Counted from the first letter of the stretch, positions 34,360-43,341 are shown. The stretch is 64,000 nt of DNA from Solirubrum puertoriconensis (GCF_001483135.1 NZ_LNAL01000008.1:868001-932000), one strand, 5' to 3'. A program made the numbers and translations. Notes: generated by a model not told the origin, from the sequence alone.

Positions 34360-36186
34360 GTGCCTGTATCTTCCGCCACCCGCCCGCTGCGCGTTTCGCC
34401 TGCCGAGGTATTTGCCGATAACCTTACCACCTACGCCGCCGAGGAGCAGCACTTTGCCACGCGGCACCGTGCCGTAGGTTGGCTGCGGGTGTTCTTGTTT
34501 GTGGCAGGCGCGGGCGGCACGTGGTGGCTGTTTGAGCAGGGGCAGAATGCCGTGGCGGTAGGCTGGCTGGTGGTGGCGTACCTGCTGTTTTTGCTGGTGA
34601 TGCGCTGGCACAGCCGCATCGGCTACCAGCTGCGCCAACGCCTGCTGCTGCGCCTCATCAACCAAGAGGAGCTCGACCGCCTAGGTGGCAAGCTCGCCGG
34701 TTTCGACGAGGGGCAGCGCTACGCCGATACGGCGCACCCTTACACCGCCGACCTCGACGTGTTTGGCCCGCACTCGTTGTTTCAGTTGGTAAGCCGCACT
34801 ACCTCGCGCTTGGGCCAGGATGCGCTGGCCAGTTGGCTGCAAGCGCCCGCACCGCTCGAGCAGCTGTGGCTGCGCCAGCAAGCCGTAGCCGAACTTGCGC
34901 CCGATGTAGTGTGGCGGCAGCACTGGCAGGCCCGCGCCCGGCACTTTCCGAAGCAGTCCGACGACCCACGGCCTTTTTTGCAGTGGATGCACGCCCCCGA
35001 TTTCTACGCTAACCGCGGTTGGCTGCTGGGTTTGCTGCTGGTACTGCCGCCGCTGGCGCTGTTGGGCTCGGCGCTGTGGCTCACGGGGTGGTCGGGTTGG
35101 TTGGCGGGTGTGCCTTTCCTGATGATGTACGCGCTCAACTACCGCTTTCGGCAGGAGCGCGACGCCGTGTTCGAGCGTAGCATGGATATGTACGACGTGC
35201 TGCGCGCCTACCGCGACCAACTGCTGCACCTCGAGGACCGCCCTTGCACCACGCCTTACTTAACCAGCCTGCGCAACCGCCTGCTCGAGCGCGGCGCCCC
35301 GGCCTCGGGCTACGTGGCGCGGTTGGCGCGTATTGCCCAAAACTTTTCGCTGCGCTGGAGCACCCTGGCGGGCTTCTTTGCCAACAACCTGCTCATGTGG
35401 GACTTCTTTTGGATGTGGCGCCTCGAGCGGTGGAAGCACCAATTAGGCGGCGCGCTCGAGCCTTGGCTGGAGGTAGTAGCCGAAGTGGAAGCCTTGGCCA
35501 GCCTGGCCGCCACCCAATACGCCAACCCCGAGTGGGCCGTGCCCGAGGTGATGGAGGCGCCGCTAACGTTCGAGAGCGAAGCCTTGGCGCATCCGCTCAT
35601 CTTCAGCCCCGAGCGCGTGGCCAACAACTTTGGCACTGTGGGCGCCGGCCGCACCGCCCTCATCACGGGTTCCAACATGTCAGGCAAAACCACGTTTCTG
35701 CGCACGGTGGGCGTAAACCTGGTATTGGCTTTGGCCGGCGGCCCGGTGTGCGCCCGCAGCCTGCGTTGCGGGCCGGCGCAGCTTTTCACGGCCATGCGCA
35801 CGCAGGATAACCTGGCCGAAAGCACCTCCTCATTCTACGCCGAGCTAAAGCGCTTGCGCCAGCTGCTCGACCTCACCGAGCAAGGCCAGCCGGTGTTCTT
35901 CCTGCTCGATGAAATCCTGAAAGGCACCAACTCGCGCGACCGGCACGACGGCGCCCGCGGCCTCATCCGGCAGTTGCACCGCCGCCCCGCCAGCGGCTTC
36001 GTGAGCACCCACGATCTGGAGCTCGGTGACCTGGAGCAGGAGCTGCCGGGCTTCGTAACCAACTACAGCTTCAACAGCGAAATCATTGGCGACGACATCC
36101 GGTTCGACTATCGCCTCACGCCGGGGCTGTGCCGCGAGTTCAACGCCAGCAAGCTGATGGAGCTGATGGGTATCGGCACAAACTAG
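34360..36186 (+). CDS. Membrane-anchored MutS-family ATPase
   Basis: A 608-aa protein. The C-terminal 200 residues form the MutS ATPase: Walker A GSNMSGKTT at 437-445, LLDEI Walker B near 525 and STHD at about 560. The N-terminal mismatch-recognition domain of MutS1 is missing. Instead two hydrophobic pairs occur (about 41-57 and 64-81; about 222-240 and 244-260), so it is predicted to span the membrane. Similar short membrane MutS-like proteins occur in Bacteroidota with unknown function. A role in mismatch repair is doubtful. The only in-frame start upstream of the domain is GTG 34360. It follows the inverted-repeat element. Confidence 0.85.
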   Translation: MPVSSATRPLRVSPAEVFADNLTTYAAEEQHFATRHRAVGWLRVFLFVAGAGGTWWLFEQGQNAVAVGWLVVAYLLFLLVMRWHSRIGYQLRQRLLLRLINQEELDRLGGKLAGFDEGQRYADTAHPYTADLDVFGPHSLFQLVSRTTSRLGQDALASWLQAPAPLEQLWLRQQAVAELAPDVVWRQHWQARARHFPKQSDDPRPFLQWMHAPDFYANRGWLLGLLLVLPPLALLGSALWLTGWSGWLAGVPFLMMYALNYRFRQERDAVFERSMDMYDVLRAYRDQLLHLEDRPCTTPYLTSLRNRLLERGAPASGYVARLARIAQNFSLRWSTLAGFFANNLLMWDFFWMWRLERWKHQLGGALEPWLEVVAEVEALASLAATQYANPEWAVPEVMEAPLTFESEALAHPLIFSPERVANNFGTVGAGRTALITGSNMSGKTTFLRTVGVNLVLALAGGPVCARSLRCGPAQLFTAMRTQDNLAESTSSFYAELKRLRQLLDLTEQGQPVFFLLDEILKGTNSRDRHDGARGLIRQLHRRPASGFVSTHDLELGDLEQELPGFVTNYSFNSEIIGDDIRFDYRLTPGLCREFNASKLMELMGIGTN

Positions 36187-36249
36187 CACGGCATGCAACG
36201 CCGGCAGGGTGGGGTGGCTCTTGCCATAAACCACCAACCTATTGCCGCT

Positions 36250-36597
36250 ATGAAAACAACTGCTGTACTCGGCCGCCTGCTCGGGAGCTTGCTGCTACTC
36301 GCTCCCCTAGGTGCCTGCGAGAAAGATGACGACGCCAAAGCCAATGTGGGGGTAGCCTACGCGCAAACCTATTGCCTCGATTGGTGGGGAGGCGCTGCCT
36401 CCCCCGAAGAGCTGGTAGCCAAAGCCACCTCGTACCTGCAGCAGCGCGGCATCAGCTTAACCAATGCCCGGGCTGCTACCGAGCGCCCCGCCGAAGTTTG
36501 CAATGCCTGCTCGTGCAAGTCGGGCGTAATCCTGCGCGGCAGCGTGCGCGAGCAAGATGTACCGGCCCTCTTGGAACTGGGCTTCGAGCGTCAGTAG
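36250..36597 (+). CDS. Small Cys-rich lipoprotein, 115 aa
   Basis: Signal peptide with lipobox LGAC, then a short mature domain of about 90 residues that starts with an acidic stretch. Four Cys lie in it: YCLDWWGG, then VCNACSC near residues 88-93. LDWWGGAASPEELVAKATSYL is amphipathic. The Cys cluster could form disulfides or bind a metal. I do not recognise the family. The ATG at 36250 gives a normal signal peptide. CCTAGGTGCC (36306-36315) spans the lipobox codons. Confidence 0.65.
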   Translation: MKTTAVLGRLLGSLLLLAPLGACEKDDDAKANVGVAYAQTYCLDWWGGAASPEELVAKATSYLQQRGISLTNARAATERPAEVCNACSCKSGVILRGSVREQDVPALLELGFERQ

Positions 36598-37094
36598 CTT
36601 AAGCTCTACCGCCGTTAATCAGCTTGAGTTACCTAGGGCCAGCCACCTTTCTAGCGTAGCCAAACCCGGTGCTTTTGCCTGTCATTTTGTAAATGCCTCG
36701 CTTGGCGTGCAGCCACGGCGGGGCATTTGTGTATGTAGCAACATCCGTACTCGCCTAGGTGCTACAATATCGGGCGTAAGTACTTAACCTTCTGCCGCAT
36801 CGTAGCAAATACGTAATCTGCGGATTTCAAATGGTTTAGGTTATATAACTCTGGAACTATCCTTTTAACTTTAAAGTATGCATTGGAAATACACAGATGA
36901 GGGCAGCCTCAGCTGGTACTGGGCACGTTGAGTCGGTTTGAAGACAGAGAAGGAGGAAACTTCACGAGCCACTTACGCCTACCCTTACGTATAACAGTGG
37001 GCTCTGCGCCAGCCGGGCCCTGGACCGCGCGCCACGTTACCTCCACCAATCTGCCAACAACCGCTAATCTGCACCTACGCCAATTCTTTCACCC
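36598..37094. other. 497-bp non-coding gap with one hairpin
   Basis: A hairpin lies at 36691-36728 (AAATGCC / GGCATTT with an inner TGGC / GCCA), about 95 nt after the lipoprotein gene. 36780-36900 is clearly AT-rich compared with the flanks. A CCTAGG motif occurs at about 36632 and another at about 36754. No credible ORF was found; the 130-aa frame 36928-37320 overlaps the STAS-like gene out of frame. Confidence 0.5.
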
Positions 37095-37463
37095 ATGGAG
37101 GTTTACCGCGAAATATTGCCCGAAAGCTACTTGCTCATCCTCGCCGACGATATACCTGCCTCCGTGGATGACGAGGATGCCTTGGACCGTGCCCTGCGCC
37201 GAGCCAGCCGCAGCGGAAAGTCGAGCGTGTGGGTTGATTGCAGCCACTTGCACCACCTACCCCCCGATGCCGCCGAGCTGCTGGGTTATTACTACCAGCG
37301 CTTGGCCAAGCACGGCATGAGCTTAGTGCTGTGCCACCTGAATGCCGAAGTGCGCGCCGAGCTGGAGGTGCTAAGCGCTACGCCGCTGCCCATCGTTGAA
37401 ACCTTGCTCGACGCCGAAAAATACTGTCACCAAGAGCTGCAAAACCGGCGCTTATCGGCCTGA
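37095..37463 (+). CDS. STAS-like protein, 122 aa
   Basis: A single-domain cytosolic protein with the strand-helix pattern of STAS regulators: SYLLILADDIP, SSVWVDCSHLHHLPPDAAELLGYYYQRLAKHGMSLVLCHL, LPIVETLLDAEKY. WVDCSHL has a Ser where the phosphorylation site of anti-sigma antagonists lies. It is second of two STAS-like proteins in the window; no partner kinase is adjacent. The palindrome at 37497-37522 ends its transcript. Confidence 0.6.
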   Translation: MEVYREILPESYLLILADDIPASVDDEDALDRALRRASRSGKSSVWVDCSHLHHLPPDAAELLGYYYQRLAKHGMSLVLCHLNAEVRAELEVLSATPLPIVETLLDAEKYCHQELQNRRLSA

Positions 37464-37496
37464 TTGGTTTTGCTGAGCCACCCCTCCAATACGCGC

Positions 37497-37522
37497 AAAG
37501 CCCGGCCAATTGGCCGGGCTTT
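37497..37522. terminator. Perfect 26-bp palindrome, bidirectional terminator
   Basis: AAAGCCCGGCCAA / TTGGCCGGGCTTT (37497-37522) reads the same on both strands. It serves the STAS gene (+) and the outer-membrane gene (-). Confidence 0.8.
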
Positions 37523-37547
37523 GGTGTGTTTAGTGAGCCAGGTAGGC

Positions 37548-38120
37548 TTAGAAGGCAATACCTACCGTAAAGCCGGGGCGCAGGCCAAAACCGCTGAAGG
37601 TGCCGGCGTCGAGCTGATCTTCGTTGGAACCATCCTCAGCCTTGGCCGAACCACCGTTGTAGCCCAGGCCCAGGTACGGGTCGATGGTGATGCGGTCTTT
37701 AAACATCCACTGGCGGCCAACTGCCACGCCGGCACCAAACGTGGTGAGCCTGCCTTTGGCTTCGCGCTCCACGGTGGTGTCGGTAACGTAGTCGTAGTCT
37801 TCGTAGGTAGTCGACAGCGACATGCTTTGGAAGCGCAGGTACGGGCCTACGTAAAAGCCGTTCATCGACGTGCCAGAGAGGTAAAAGCGGTACTCCGGAG
37901 TAAGGATAATACCCGAAAGCTTGCTGTCGCCGGGCGTCCAGCTTGTAAAGGCAAAGCCAAGTTGTGCCGAGCTGGTTTCGGATACTTTGCGCTCGTAGAA
38001 GAACGAGCCGGTTTTTACAAGCGGACTAAAGATGTTGGCTTTGAAAGCGTTGCTGCTTTGGGCCGAGGCCGCAGTAGCGCTGGCAGCCAGTACTGCAAGG
38101 CTGAGGAGAGCCTTCTTCAT
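37548..38120 (-). CDS. Outer-membrane beta-barrel protein, DUF3575-like
   Basis: A 190-aa exported protein with signal peptide ending at ASAQ. The mature domain has barrel-like strands ILTPEYRFYLSG, GFYVGPYLRFQSM, GAGVAVGRQWMF, ITIDPYLGLGYN and PGFTVGIAF. The YGPYLR..GRQW order matches DUF3575. The ATG at 38120 gives the signal peptide; the ORF opens 18 codons earlier. A palindrome lies about 30 bp upstream of the start. Confidence 0.8.
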   Translation of the reverse strand: MKKALLSLAVLAASATAASAQSSNAFKANIFSPLVKTGSFFYERKVSETSSAQLGFAFTSWTPGDSKLSGIILTPEYRFYLSGTSMNGFYVGPYLRFQSMSLSTTYEDYDYVTDTTVEREAKGRLTTFGAGVAVGRQWMFKDRITIDPYLGLGYNGGSAKAEDGSNEDQLDAGTFSGFGLRPGFTVGIAF

Positions 38121-38149
38121 AACGGTATAGGTTGTTGAGGGAGAACGGA

Positions 38150-38167
38150 CGCGAAAACCTTTTCGCG
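38150..38167. promoter_or_regulatory. Palindrome CGCGAAAA-CC-TTTTCGCG in the outer-membrane gene leader
   Basis: Perfect 8-bp arms with a 2-bp centre, 30 bp upstream of the start of the DUF3575 gene. It could be a repressor operator or an mRNA hairpin in the leader. Confidence 0.45.
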
Positions 38168-38330
38168 GCAACAACGTTACAAAGAGATTTATCTATATCT
38201 AAGGATAATGTTATACAAATGATGTGATTGACATTGCCGACTTTTTTGCCTTTCGTGGCCCTTTCGAAAGCAGCCACTGAAGCTTGGCGGTAGCAAGCGT
38301 AAGGGACAGCGGCCCCTGGTACAATGCACA

Positions 38331-38372
38331 AAGCCCGGCCCTGCAGCACCTAAGCGCTACGGGGCCGGGCTT
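38331..38372 (-). terminator. Terminator of the DUF983 gene
   Basis: AAGCCCGGCCC (38331-38341) pairs with GGGCCGGGCTT (38362-38372), just beyond the DUF983 stop. Confidence 0.65.
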
Positions 38373-38403
38373 CGCACCTGACACCAAAAGCCAGAAAGCC
38401 GAC

Positions 38404-38790
38404 CTAGGCTACCGGCGGCCGCGATTCGACACCGCCAAACAAGTAGAGCATAAGGGCCCGCGAGTAACGAAATACCAGCGGGGTGGAGAGCAGCGCCGCG
38501 CCGCCCACCACCGAGATGTATACCCACAGCGGCGGATCGTTGGCGAGGTAATAGAGCAACACGCCCGATATCACGAAGATGGCCACCGTGAAACCGTAGC
38601 TGAAGTACATAGCGCCCCAGTAAAAGCCCGGTTCGGGTTCGTAGGCTTGCCCGCACACGGGGCAGGCCTCGGGCATATCGGCGAATTTGGAGAGGTTGAA
38701 GGCAGAACGCGAGAACAGCGGCCCCTCGTGGCAGCGCGGGCACCGAAGCCGCAGCAAAGCCCAAGTGGCCGACGATGCAGAATTAGCCAT
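38404..38790 (-). CDS. DUF983 membrane protein
   Basis: A 128-aa protein with a rubredoxin-like zinc-finger region (CPRCHEGPLF at about 17-26, CPVCGQAY at about 43-50) and two membrane segments (GFTVAIFVISGVLLYYL, VYISVVGGAALLSTPLVF). This arrangement defines DUF983, often linked to cytochrome oxidase or redox regions elsewhere, but no such genes are nearby. Function is unknown. The -7 box at 38814-38821 supports this start. Confidence 0.88.
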   Translation of the reverse strand: MANSASSATWALLRLRCPRCHEGPLFSRSAFNLSKFADMPEACPVCGQAYEPEPGFYWGAMYFSYGFTVAIFVISGVLLYYLANDPPLWVYISVVGGAALLSTPLVFRYSRALMLYLFGGVESRPPVA

Positions 38791-38813
38791 AGCAAAGCAG
38801 AATGTAACCGTGG

Positions 38814-38821
38814 CAAAGGTA
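38814..38821 (-). promoter_or_regulatory. -7 box (TACCTTTG) of the DUF983 gene
   Basis: CAAAGGTA on the plus strand is TACCTTTG on the minus strand, a perfect TAnnTTTG, with a leader of about 18 nt to the start at 38790. Confidence 0.45.
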
Positions 38822-38873
38822 CCGAAGCCTTATACGGGGAGTACTGCCTATTTCGGGGTAGTTACAGGACAAA

Positions 38874-39734
38874 TCAACGGCGGCCCCGGAAGGCCTCGGG
38901 CGTGAGGCCCGCGTATTTGCGGAAATACCGCGAGAAGTAGGAGGCGTCGTCGAAGCCTAGGTTGTAGGCTACCTCGGCTACCGAAAGGGCCGAATGGTGC
39001 AGCAGGCGCTTGGCTTCTACCACCACGCGCTCGTGTATCAGGTTGCTGGCGGTTTTGGCGAGCAGGCGGCGGCACAAGGCGTTGAGGTGGTTGGGCGTGA
39101 GGTGCAGCCACTCGGCGTAGTCGCGCACGGCTTTGTGCGTGCGGAAACGCTCGTTCAGCAACCGTTCGAAGGCCCGTAGCTGGTGCAGGCCGGGCTGCTG
39201 CCCCGCCGTGGGCTCGGGTTGGTGCTGCCGGGCCGCTAGCTCGAGCACCAAGTGCAGGTAAGAACGCAGCACCTCCTGTTGGTTGAGGCTGGGCATGGCG
39301 TGTTCCTGCTCCATGCGCCACAGCAGCGGGCCAATTAGCGGCTCATCGGGCGGCAGGTACAGCACCGGTTGCCCATGCGGCCCGAAGAAGGGGTAGGAGT
39401 AGAGGCGCTCGGCAGGGTGGCGCAGCAGGTAAAACGCCGGCGTAAAGAATATATCGATGCCGCGGGTGTCGTCCGACAACGACCAGCTGTGCACCTGCCC
39501 CGGTGTCAGGAAAAACAGCGCGCCCGGCCGTACCTCGTAGGTTACAAAGTCGATGGTGTGGGTGCCGTGGCCGTGGGTAAAGTAGAGCAGCACGTAGAAA
39601 TCGTGGGCGTGCGGCTCGTTTACATCAGCAAAACTGGCGCGTAACTCCTCGAGCCGCTGCAACCGAAACGGCGCTTGGGGCGGCGTCTGCGGAAAGGCAT
39701 CAATGCACAATACCGGTACGGCGGCGGGCTTCAT
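38874..39734 (-). CDS. AraC family transcriptional regulator
   Basis: A 286-aa regulator. The N-terminal cupin-like ligand domain (1-150) has HAHDFYVLLYFTHGHGTHTIDF and PGALFFLTPGQVHSWSL. The C-terminal two helix-turn-helix motifs cover about 190-286: AEWLHLTPNHLNALCRRLLAKT and SVAEVAYNLGFDDASYFSRYFRKYAGLTPEAFR. The ATG at 39734 is chosen; residues before it are out of family. It is divergent from the FUSC transporter gene, so it is a candidate regulator of that gene. A weak -7 box TATTTTG lies at 39761-39767. Confidence 0.92.
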   Translation of the reverse strand: MKPAAVPVLCIDAFPQTPPQAPFRLQRLEELRASFADVNEPHAHDFYVLLYFTHGHGTHTIDFVTYEVRPGALFFLTPGQVHSWSLSDDTRGIDIFFTPAFYLLRHPAERLYSYPFFGPHGQPVLYLPPDEPLIGPLLWRMEQEHAMPSLNQQEVLRSYLHLVLELAARQHQPEPTAGQQPGLHQLRAFERLLNERFRTHKAVRDYAEWLHLTPNHLNALCRRLLAKTASNLIHERVVVEAKRLLHHSALSVAEVAYNLGFDDASYFSRYFRKYAGLTPEAFRGRR

Positions 39735-39884
39735 GAGAGGGGTAACTACGGCGGCTCCGACAAAATACGGCAAAGCCCTCGGCTCAACAGGTATTATTTG
39801 CTTGCGTATGGCTACGTTGGCAAGGCCAAGCTGCCGGGCCCGGCTACCGCGCCTGCTACGCGGTGCCCGCCTCCGATTTCCACC

Positions 39885-42032
39885 ATGCGCAAACACGAAC
39901 GCACGCTTCAGTACTTTTTCTTCGGGCAAGACTTCGCCGACGGCCTGCGCGTGGCGCTCAGTATTCTGCTGCCCGGCCTCACATTGGCCCAGCTCGGGCA
40001 CTTCGACCTAGGCCTTACCGTGTCGTTGGGGGCGGTGTGTGCCAGCATCCCCGATGTGCCCGGCCCCATTGCCCACAAGCGCAACGGGCTGCTCGTTTGC
40101 AACCTGCTGGTGTTTGCGGTGGCCTTGCTCACGGGCGTGGCCCGTATGCACGTGCTTGCCCTAGGTGCCGAAATCGTGGCGCTAAGCTTCTTCTTCACGC
40201 TGGTATCGGTGTACGGGGTGCGGGCGGGTGCCATCGGCTCGGCCGGGCTGCTGATCTTGATTTTGACCATGGACCGCGACCTGACGCCCGCGCAGCTGTT
40301 GCAGTACAGCTTGCTGGTGCTGGCCGGTGGCTTGTGGTACACGCTGGTGGCCCTGTTGGCCTACCACGTGCAACCCTACCGCCCCGCGCAGCGAGCCTTG
40401 GGCGAATGCATTCATGCCATTGCCGAGTATTTTAGGCTGAAAGCCGAGTTCTACGACCCCGAAACCAGCCTCGAGAAGGATTACCGCCAGTTGCTGAAGC
40501 AGCAAGTGGTGGTAACCGAAAAGCAGGACGCCGCCCGCGAAATGCTGTTCAAAACCCGCCAGATTGTGCAGGATACCACCGGCTCCGGCCGGCGTTTGGT
40601 GCTCACGTTTGTAGATGCCATGGACCTGTACGAGCAAGTAGTAGCCGCTTACTACGACTACTCCTCGCTGCGCCAACGCTTCAACCACACCGGGGTGCTG
40701 GCCGATGTGGCCCGCCTGATCCGGCGCATGGCCGCCGAGCTCGACCACCTAGGGCTGGCCATCCAAAGCAACCGCCCTTATGCCCACCACACCGACCGCA
40801 CCACCGAGCTGGAGCAGCTAAAAGCCCGCATCGACCGCATTGGCGAGCAAGAGCCCGGCAGCAACTTGGTGCTGCGCAAACTGCTCGTGAACCTGCGCAA
40901 CCTGCACCAGCGCCTCGCCGACATCACCCGTTACGCCGACCCCGAGTACCGGGCCCCGCTGGCACCTAGGGCCGGCGAGTCGGACTACTCGCGGTTTGTG
41001 TCGCGGCAGTCGCTAAGCCCGGCCCTGCTCCGCGACAACCTCACCATCAACTCGGCTACTTTTCGGCACGCGCTGCGCGTAACGGTGGCTGCGCTCGTGA
41101 GCTTTGTGGTGGCCAAGCTGCTGAATTACGGCCACCACGGCTACTGGATTATGCTCACGGCCGTGTACATGCTCAAGCCCGGCTTCAGCCTCACCAAAGA
41201 GCGCAACCTGCAGCGCGTGTCGGGCACCTTGCTGGGCGGGGTGCTCGGCGTGGCTGTTCTGTACCTGGTGCCCAGCGAGGTGCTGCAGTTTGGTTTTTTG
41301 CTGGTGTTTATGATTGTGGCCTACAGCTTTCAGCGGCGCAGCTACATGGTAATGGTGCTGTTTCTGACGCCCTACGTGCTCATCCTGTTCCACTTCCTGG
41401 GTATCCAGTACGTCAGCGCTGCCGAGGAGCGCGTGGTTGACACGCTGATTGGCTGCGCCATTGCGCTTACCACCGGCTACCTGCTGCTGCCGCGCTGGGA
41501 GTCGGAGCAATTGGGCAACTACATGCGCGATGTGCTGCGGGCCAACCGCAACTACCTGCATCGCCTGGCCGATTACCTGGCCGGCGGCAGCCTCAGCGCC
41601 ATGGACTACAAGCTGGCCCGCAAGGAGGTGTACGTTAGCTCCTCCAACTTGGCAGCGGCCTTTCAGCGCATGCTATCAGAGCCCAAGCACAAGCAGCGCC
41701 ACGAGGCCGAGGTGCACCAGTTTGTGGTGCTCAACCTCATCTTATCGTCCAACATTGCCACGCTGGCTTCGGCGGCCCGCTCCAATGCCTTGCCGGCCAT
41801 ACCGCCCGAGGGCCTAAAACCCTTGCGACAATCGTTAACGCTGCTTTCGGAAAGCCTGCGCAAAGTAAGCCCCGACACTCTTTTGCCCGAGCTGCCGCCG
41901 TTGCCCAACTTCCTAGGTACCGAGGTTAAATCGGCCCCAACAGCCGAGGAAAAGCTATTGCTCGAGCAACTGGATTTTGTGCAGAAAGTAAGCGCCGATA
42001 TTCGGAAAGTAACCGATCTGGTAGCCGCCTAG
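39885..42032 (+). CDS. FUSC family membrane protein (YccS/YhfK-like putative efflux transporter)
   Basis: A 715-aa protein with two blocks of membrane segments. The N-terminal block (1-180) includes SILLPGLTLAQLGHFDLGLTVSLGA and LSFFFTLVSVYGVRAGAIG. The second block (about 395-530) has GYWIMLTAVYMLKPGFSLTKERNLQRVSGTLLGG, a hallmark of the FUSC/aromatic-acid-exporter fold. Cytosolic helices link and follow them. The family is linked to efflux of aromatic acids or drugs, but substrate is unknown. The AraC regulator faces it. Its TAG stop is inside a CCTAGGTG motif. Confidence 0.88.
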   Translation: MRKHERTLQYFFFGQDFADGLRVALSILLPGLTLAQLGHFDLGLTVSLGAVCASIPDVPGPIAHKRNGLLVCNLLVFAVALLTGVARMHVLALGAEIVALSFFFTLVSVYGVRAGAIGSAGLLILILTMDRDLTPAQLLQYSLLVLAGGLWYTLVALLAYHVQPYRPAQRALGECIHAIAEYFRLKAEFYDPETSLEKDYRQLLKQQVVVTEKQDAAREMLFKTRQIVQDTTGSGRRLVLTFVDAMDLYEQVVAAYYDYSSLRQRFNHTGVLADVARLIRRMAAELDHLGLAIQSNRPYAHHTDRTTELEQLKARIDRIGEQEPGSNLVLRKLLVNLRNLHQRLADITRYADPEYRAPLAPRAGESDYSRFVSRQSLSPALLRDNLTINSATFRHALRVTVAALVSFVVAKLLNYGHHGYWIMLTAVYMLKPGFSLTKERNLQRVSGTLLGGVLGVAVLYLVPSEVLQFGFLLVFMIVAYSFQRRSYMVMVLFLTPYVLILFHFLGIQYVSAAEERVVDTLIGCAIALTTGYLLLPRWESEQLGNYMRDVLRANRNYLHRLADYLAGGSLSAMDYKLARKEVYVSSSNLAAAFQRMLSEPKHKQRHEAEVHQFVVLNLILSSNIATLASAARSNALPAIPPEGLKPLRQSLTLLSESLRKVSPDTLLPELPPLPNFLGTEVKSAPTAEEKLLLEQLDFVQKVSADIRKVTDLVAA

Positions 42033-42035
42033 GTG

Positions 42036-43151
42036 CTAGCGGTAGTACTCGTACTGGTAACGGAAGAGTGTGGGTGCGCCGGTAAGCCCAGTGGTAGTCT
42101 CACCTTTAATTAGTCCTTCGGGTAGGTAGGCATACACGGTGTAGCTCGTGCGCGGGGGTATGCGTACAGATGAAACTGTTTCGCGGCGCCCGATCAGTTG
42201 GCCCAGGGCGTTGTAGGTATACAGGATTTCGGTGTGCAGTATTTGCGGCTCGGCGCCGTTGCCAATGCGGGTATTGGTTTGTTCTTGCAGCAGGCGTTGC
42301 TGCGCGTCGTAGCGCCAGCGGTGCAGTAGATCCAGGTTTTGCCCACGGCGCACGGCGTCCAGCAACGGCTCAAAAGCCACAGCCATGCTCTGGGCGGGGT
42401 TGGTGGCCAGGCGGCGGGCGGGTTTCAGGGCAGCGCGGGCAGCAATGCGGCCCTGCTCGGTGGGGCGCCCCTGGTGCAATACCCGGTACCGCGCCGACGA
42501 AAAATTGAGCTTGCTCGACGTGCCCACCGAGCTGTATTGTAGGTATATTACCGTATCGGGGTGGGGCGTGTAGGTGAAGCGGTGGTAGAAACCGTTGCCG
42601 CCCCGGTCGCTGCGCATGGGCACCTGCTCGTAGCTAAGCAGTGTGCTTTCGGGCGGCGCAGGGGCCGGAGCCACTGAGGCAGCGGGTGCCGTCGTGGCAG
42701 GTTGGGCAAAACTGCCACTCACGGAAGAATATCGAACAACCTGATGCGTGCCCATGGGCACGCTATGAATTCCCACCAAGCCAGCCAGTGCGCGTGTGTT
42801 CAGCTCGCTGTCCGTCCAGGCCCGTAACAGCTGGCCCTGCTGATCGAACTCCTGGTAAGCCACGGTATCGCCGAGTTGCCCCTCGTCGTCAATACTAACC
42901 TTTGCAATTCGCTTCACTTGTTTGCTCGCCAGCAGGCGTTGGTAAGCCGAATCGGGTACGGGCAAGGCAGGCCGCACCGTTCTGATGTAGGTAGTAGTGG
43001 TTCTGCCGGCCGGCAACGAGTTATCGTAGTACAACCAGCGCGGCTCGGGTACGCCACGTCTATTATAAGTCTGTTGTATTTGGGCCGTGGCAGTACGGGC
43101 ACCTAGTGCAGCCACTGCAACAAGAACACAAATGATTAAAAACGAACGCAT
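42036..43151 (-). CDS. Exported hypothetical protein, 371 aa
   Basis: Signal peptide ending at TATAQ, then a mature domain with Pro/Ala-rich linker near 150-170. The C-terminal part contains two RHS/YD-like phrases (RWRYDAQQRLLQEQT and YTYNALGQLIGRRETV), suggesting an antiparallel beta structure seen in YD-repeat proteins. The number of repeats is too small for an RHS toxin. No family is assigned. It ends 4 bp after the FUSC stop, convergent with it. Confidence 0.7.
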   Translation of the reverse strand: MRSFLIICVLVAVAALGARTATAQIQQTYNRRGVPEPRWLYYDNSLPAGRTTTTYIRTVRPALPVPDSAYQRLLASKQVKRIAKVSIDDEGQLGDTVAYQEFDQQGQLLRAWTDSELNTRALAGLVGIHSVPMGTHQVVRYSSVSGSFAQPATTAPAASVAPAPAPPESTLLSYEQVPMRSDRGGNGFYHRFTYTPHPDTVIYLQYSSVGTSSKLNFSSARYRVLHQGRPTEQGRIAARAALKPARRLATNPAQSMAVAFEPLLDAVRRGQNLDLLHRWRYDAQQRLLQEQTNTRIGNGAEPQILHTEILYTYNALGQLIGRRETVSSVRIPPRTSYTVYAYLPEGLIKGETTTGLTGAPTLFRYQYEYYR

Positions 43152-43279
43152 ACTCGATTAATTAGGGTAGTTGTGAATATAAAAAGCAACCCTTGCATCG
43201 GGCAACAAAATAAGTCAGCAAAATCTAAGCCGCGCTATATATGGAAAGCCTGCCGTATAGGGCAGATGTTCCAAAATGA

Positions 43280-43313
43280 CACAGCCGCAAGCGCCTAGGT
43301 GCTTGCGGCTGTG
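43280..43313. terminator. Hairpin beyond the S9 peptidase
   Basis: CACAGCCGCAAGC (43280-43292) pairs perfectly with GCTTGCGGCTGTG (43301-43313). The 8-nt loop holds CCTAGG. Confidence 0.65.
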
Positions 43314-43341
43314 TGGCTTAACAAAAGCTCATCAATTGATG

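Noticed and set aside
36928-37320. 130-codon ORF in front of and overlapping the STAS-like gene
   Set aside because: Out of frame with the STAS-like gene for most of its length and without family similarity; the STAS frame has a good domain pattern.
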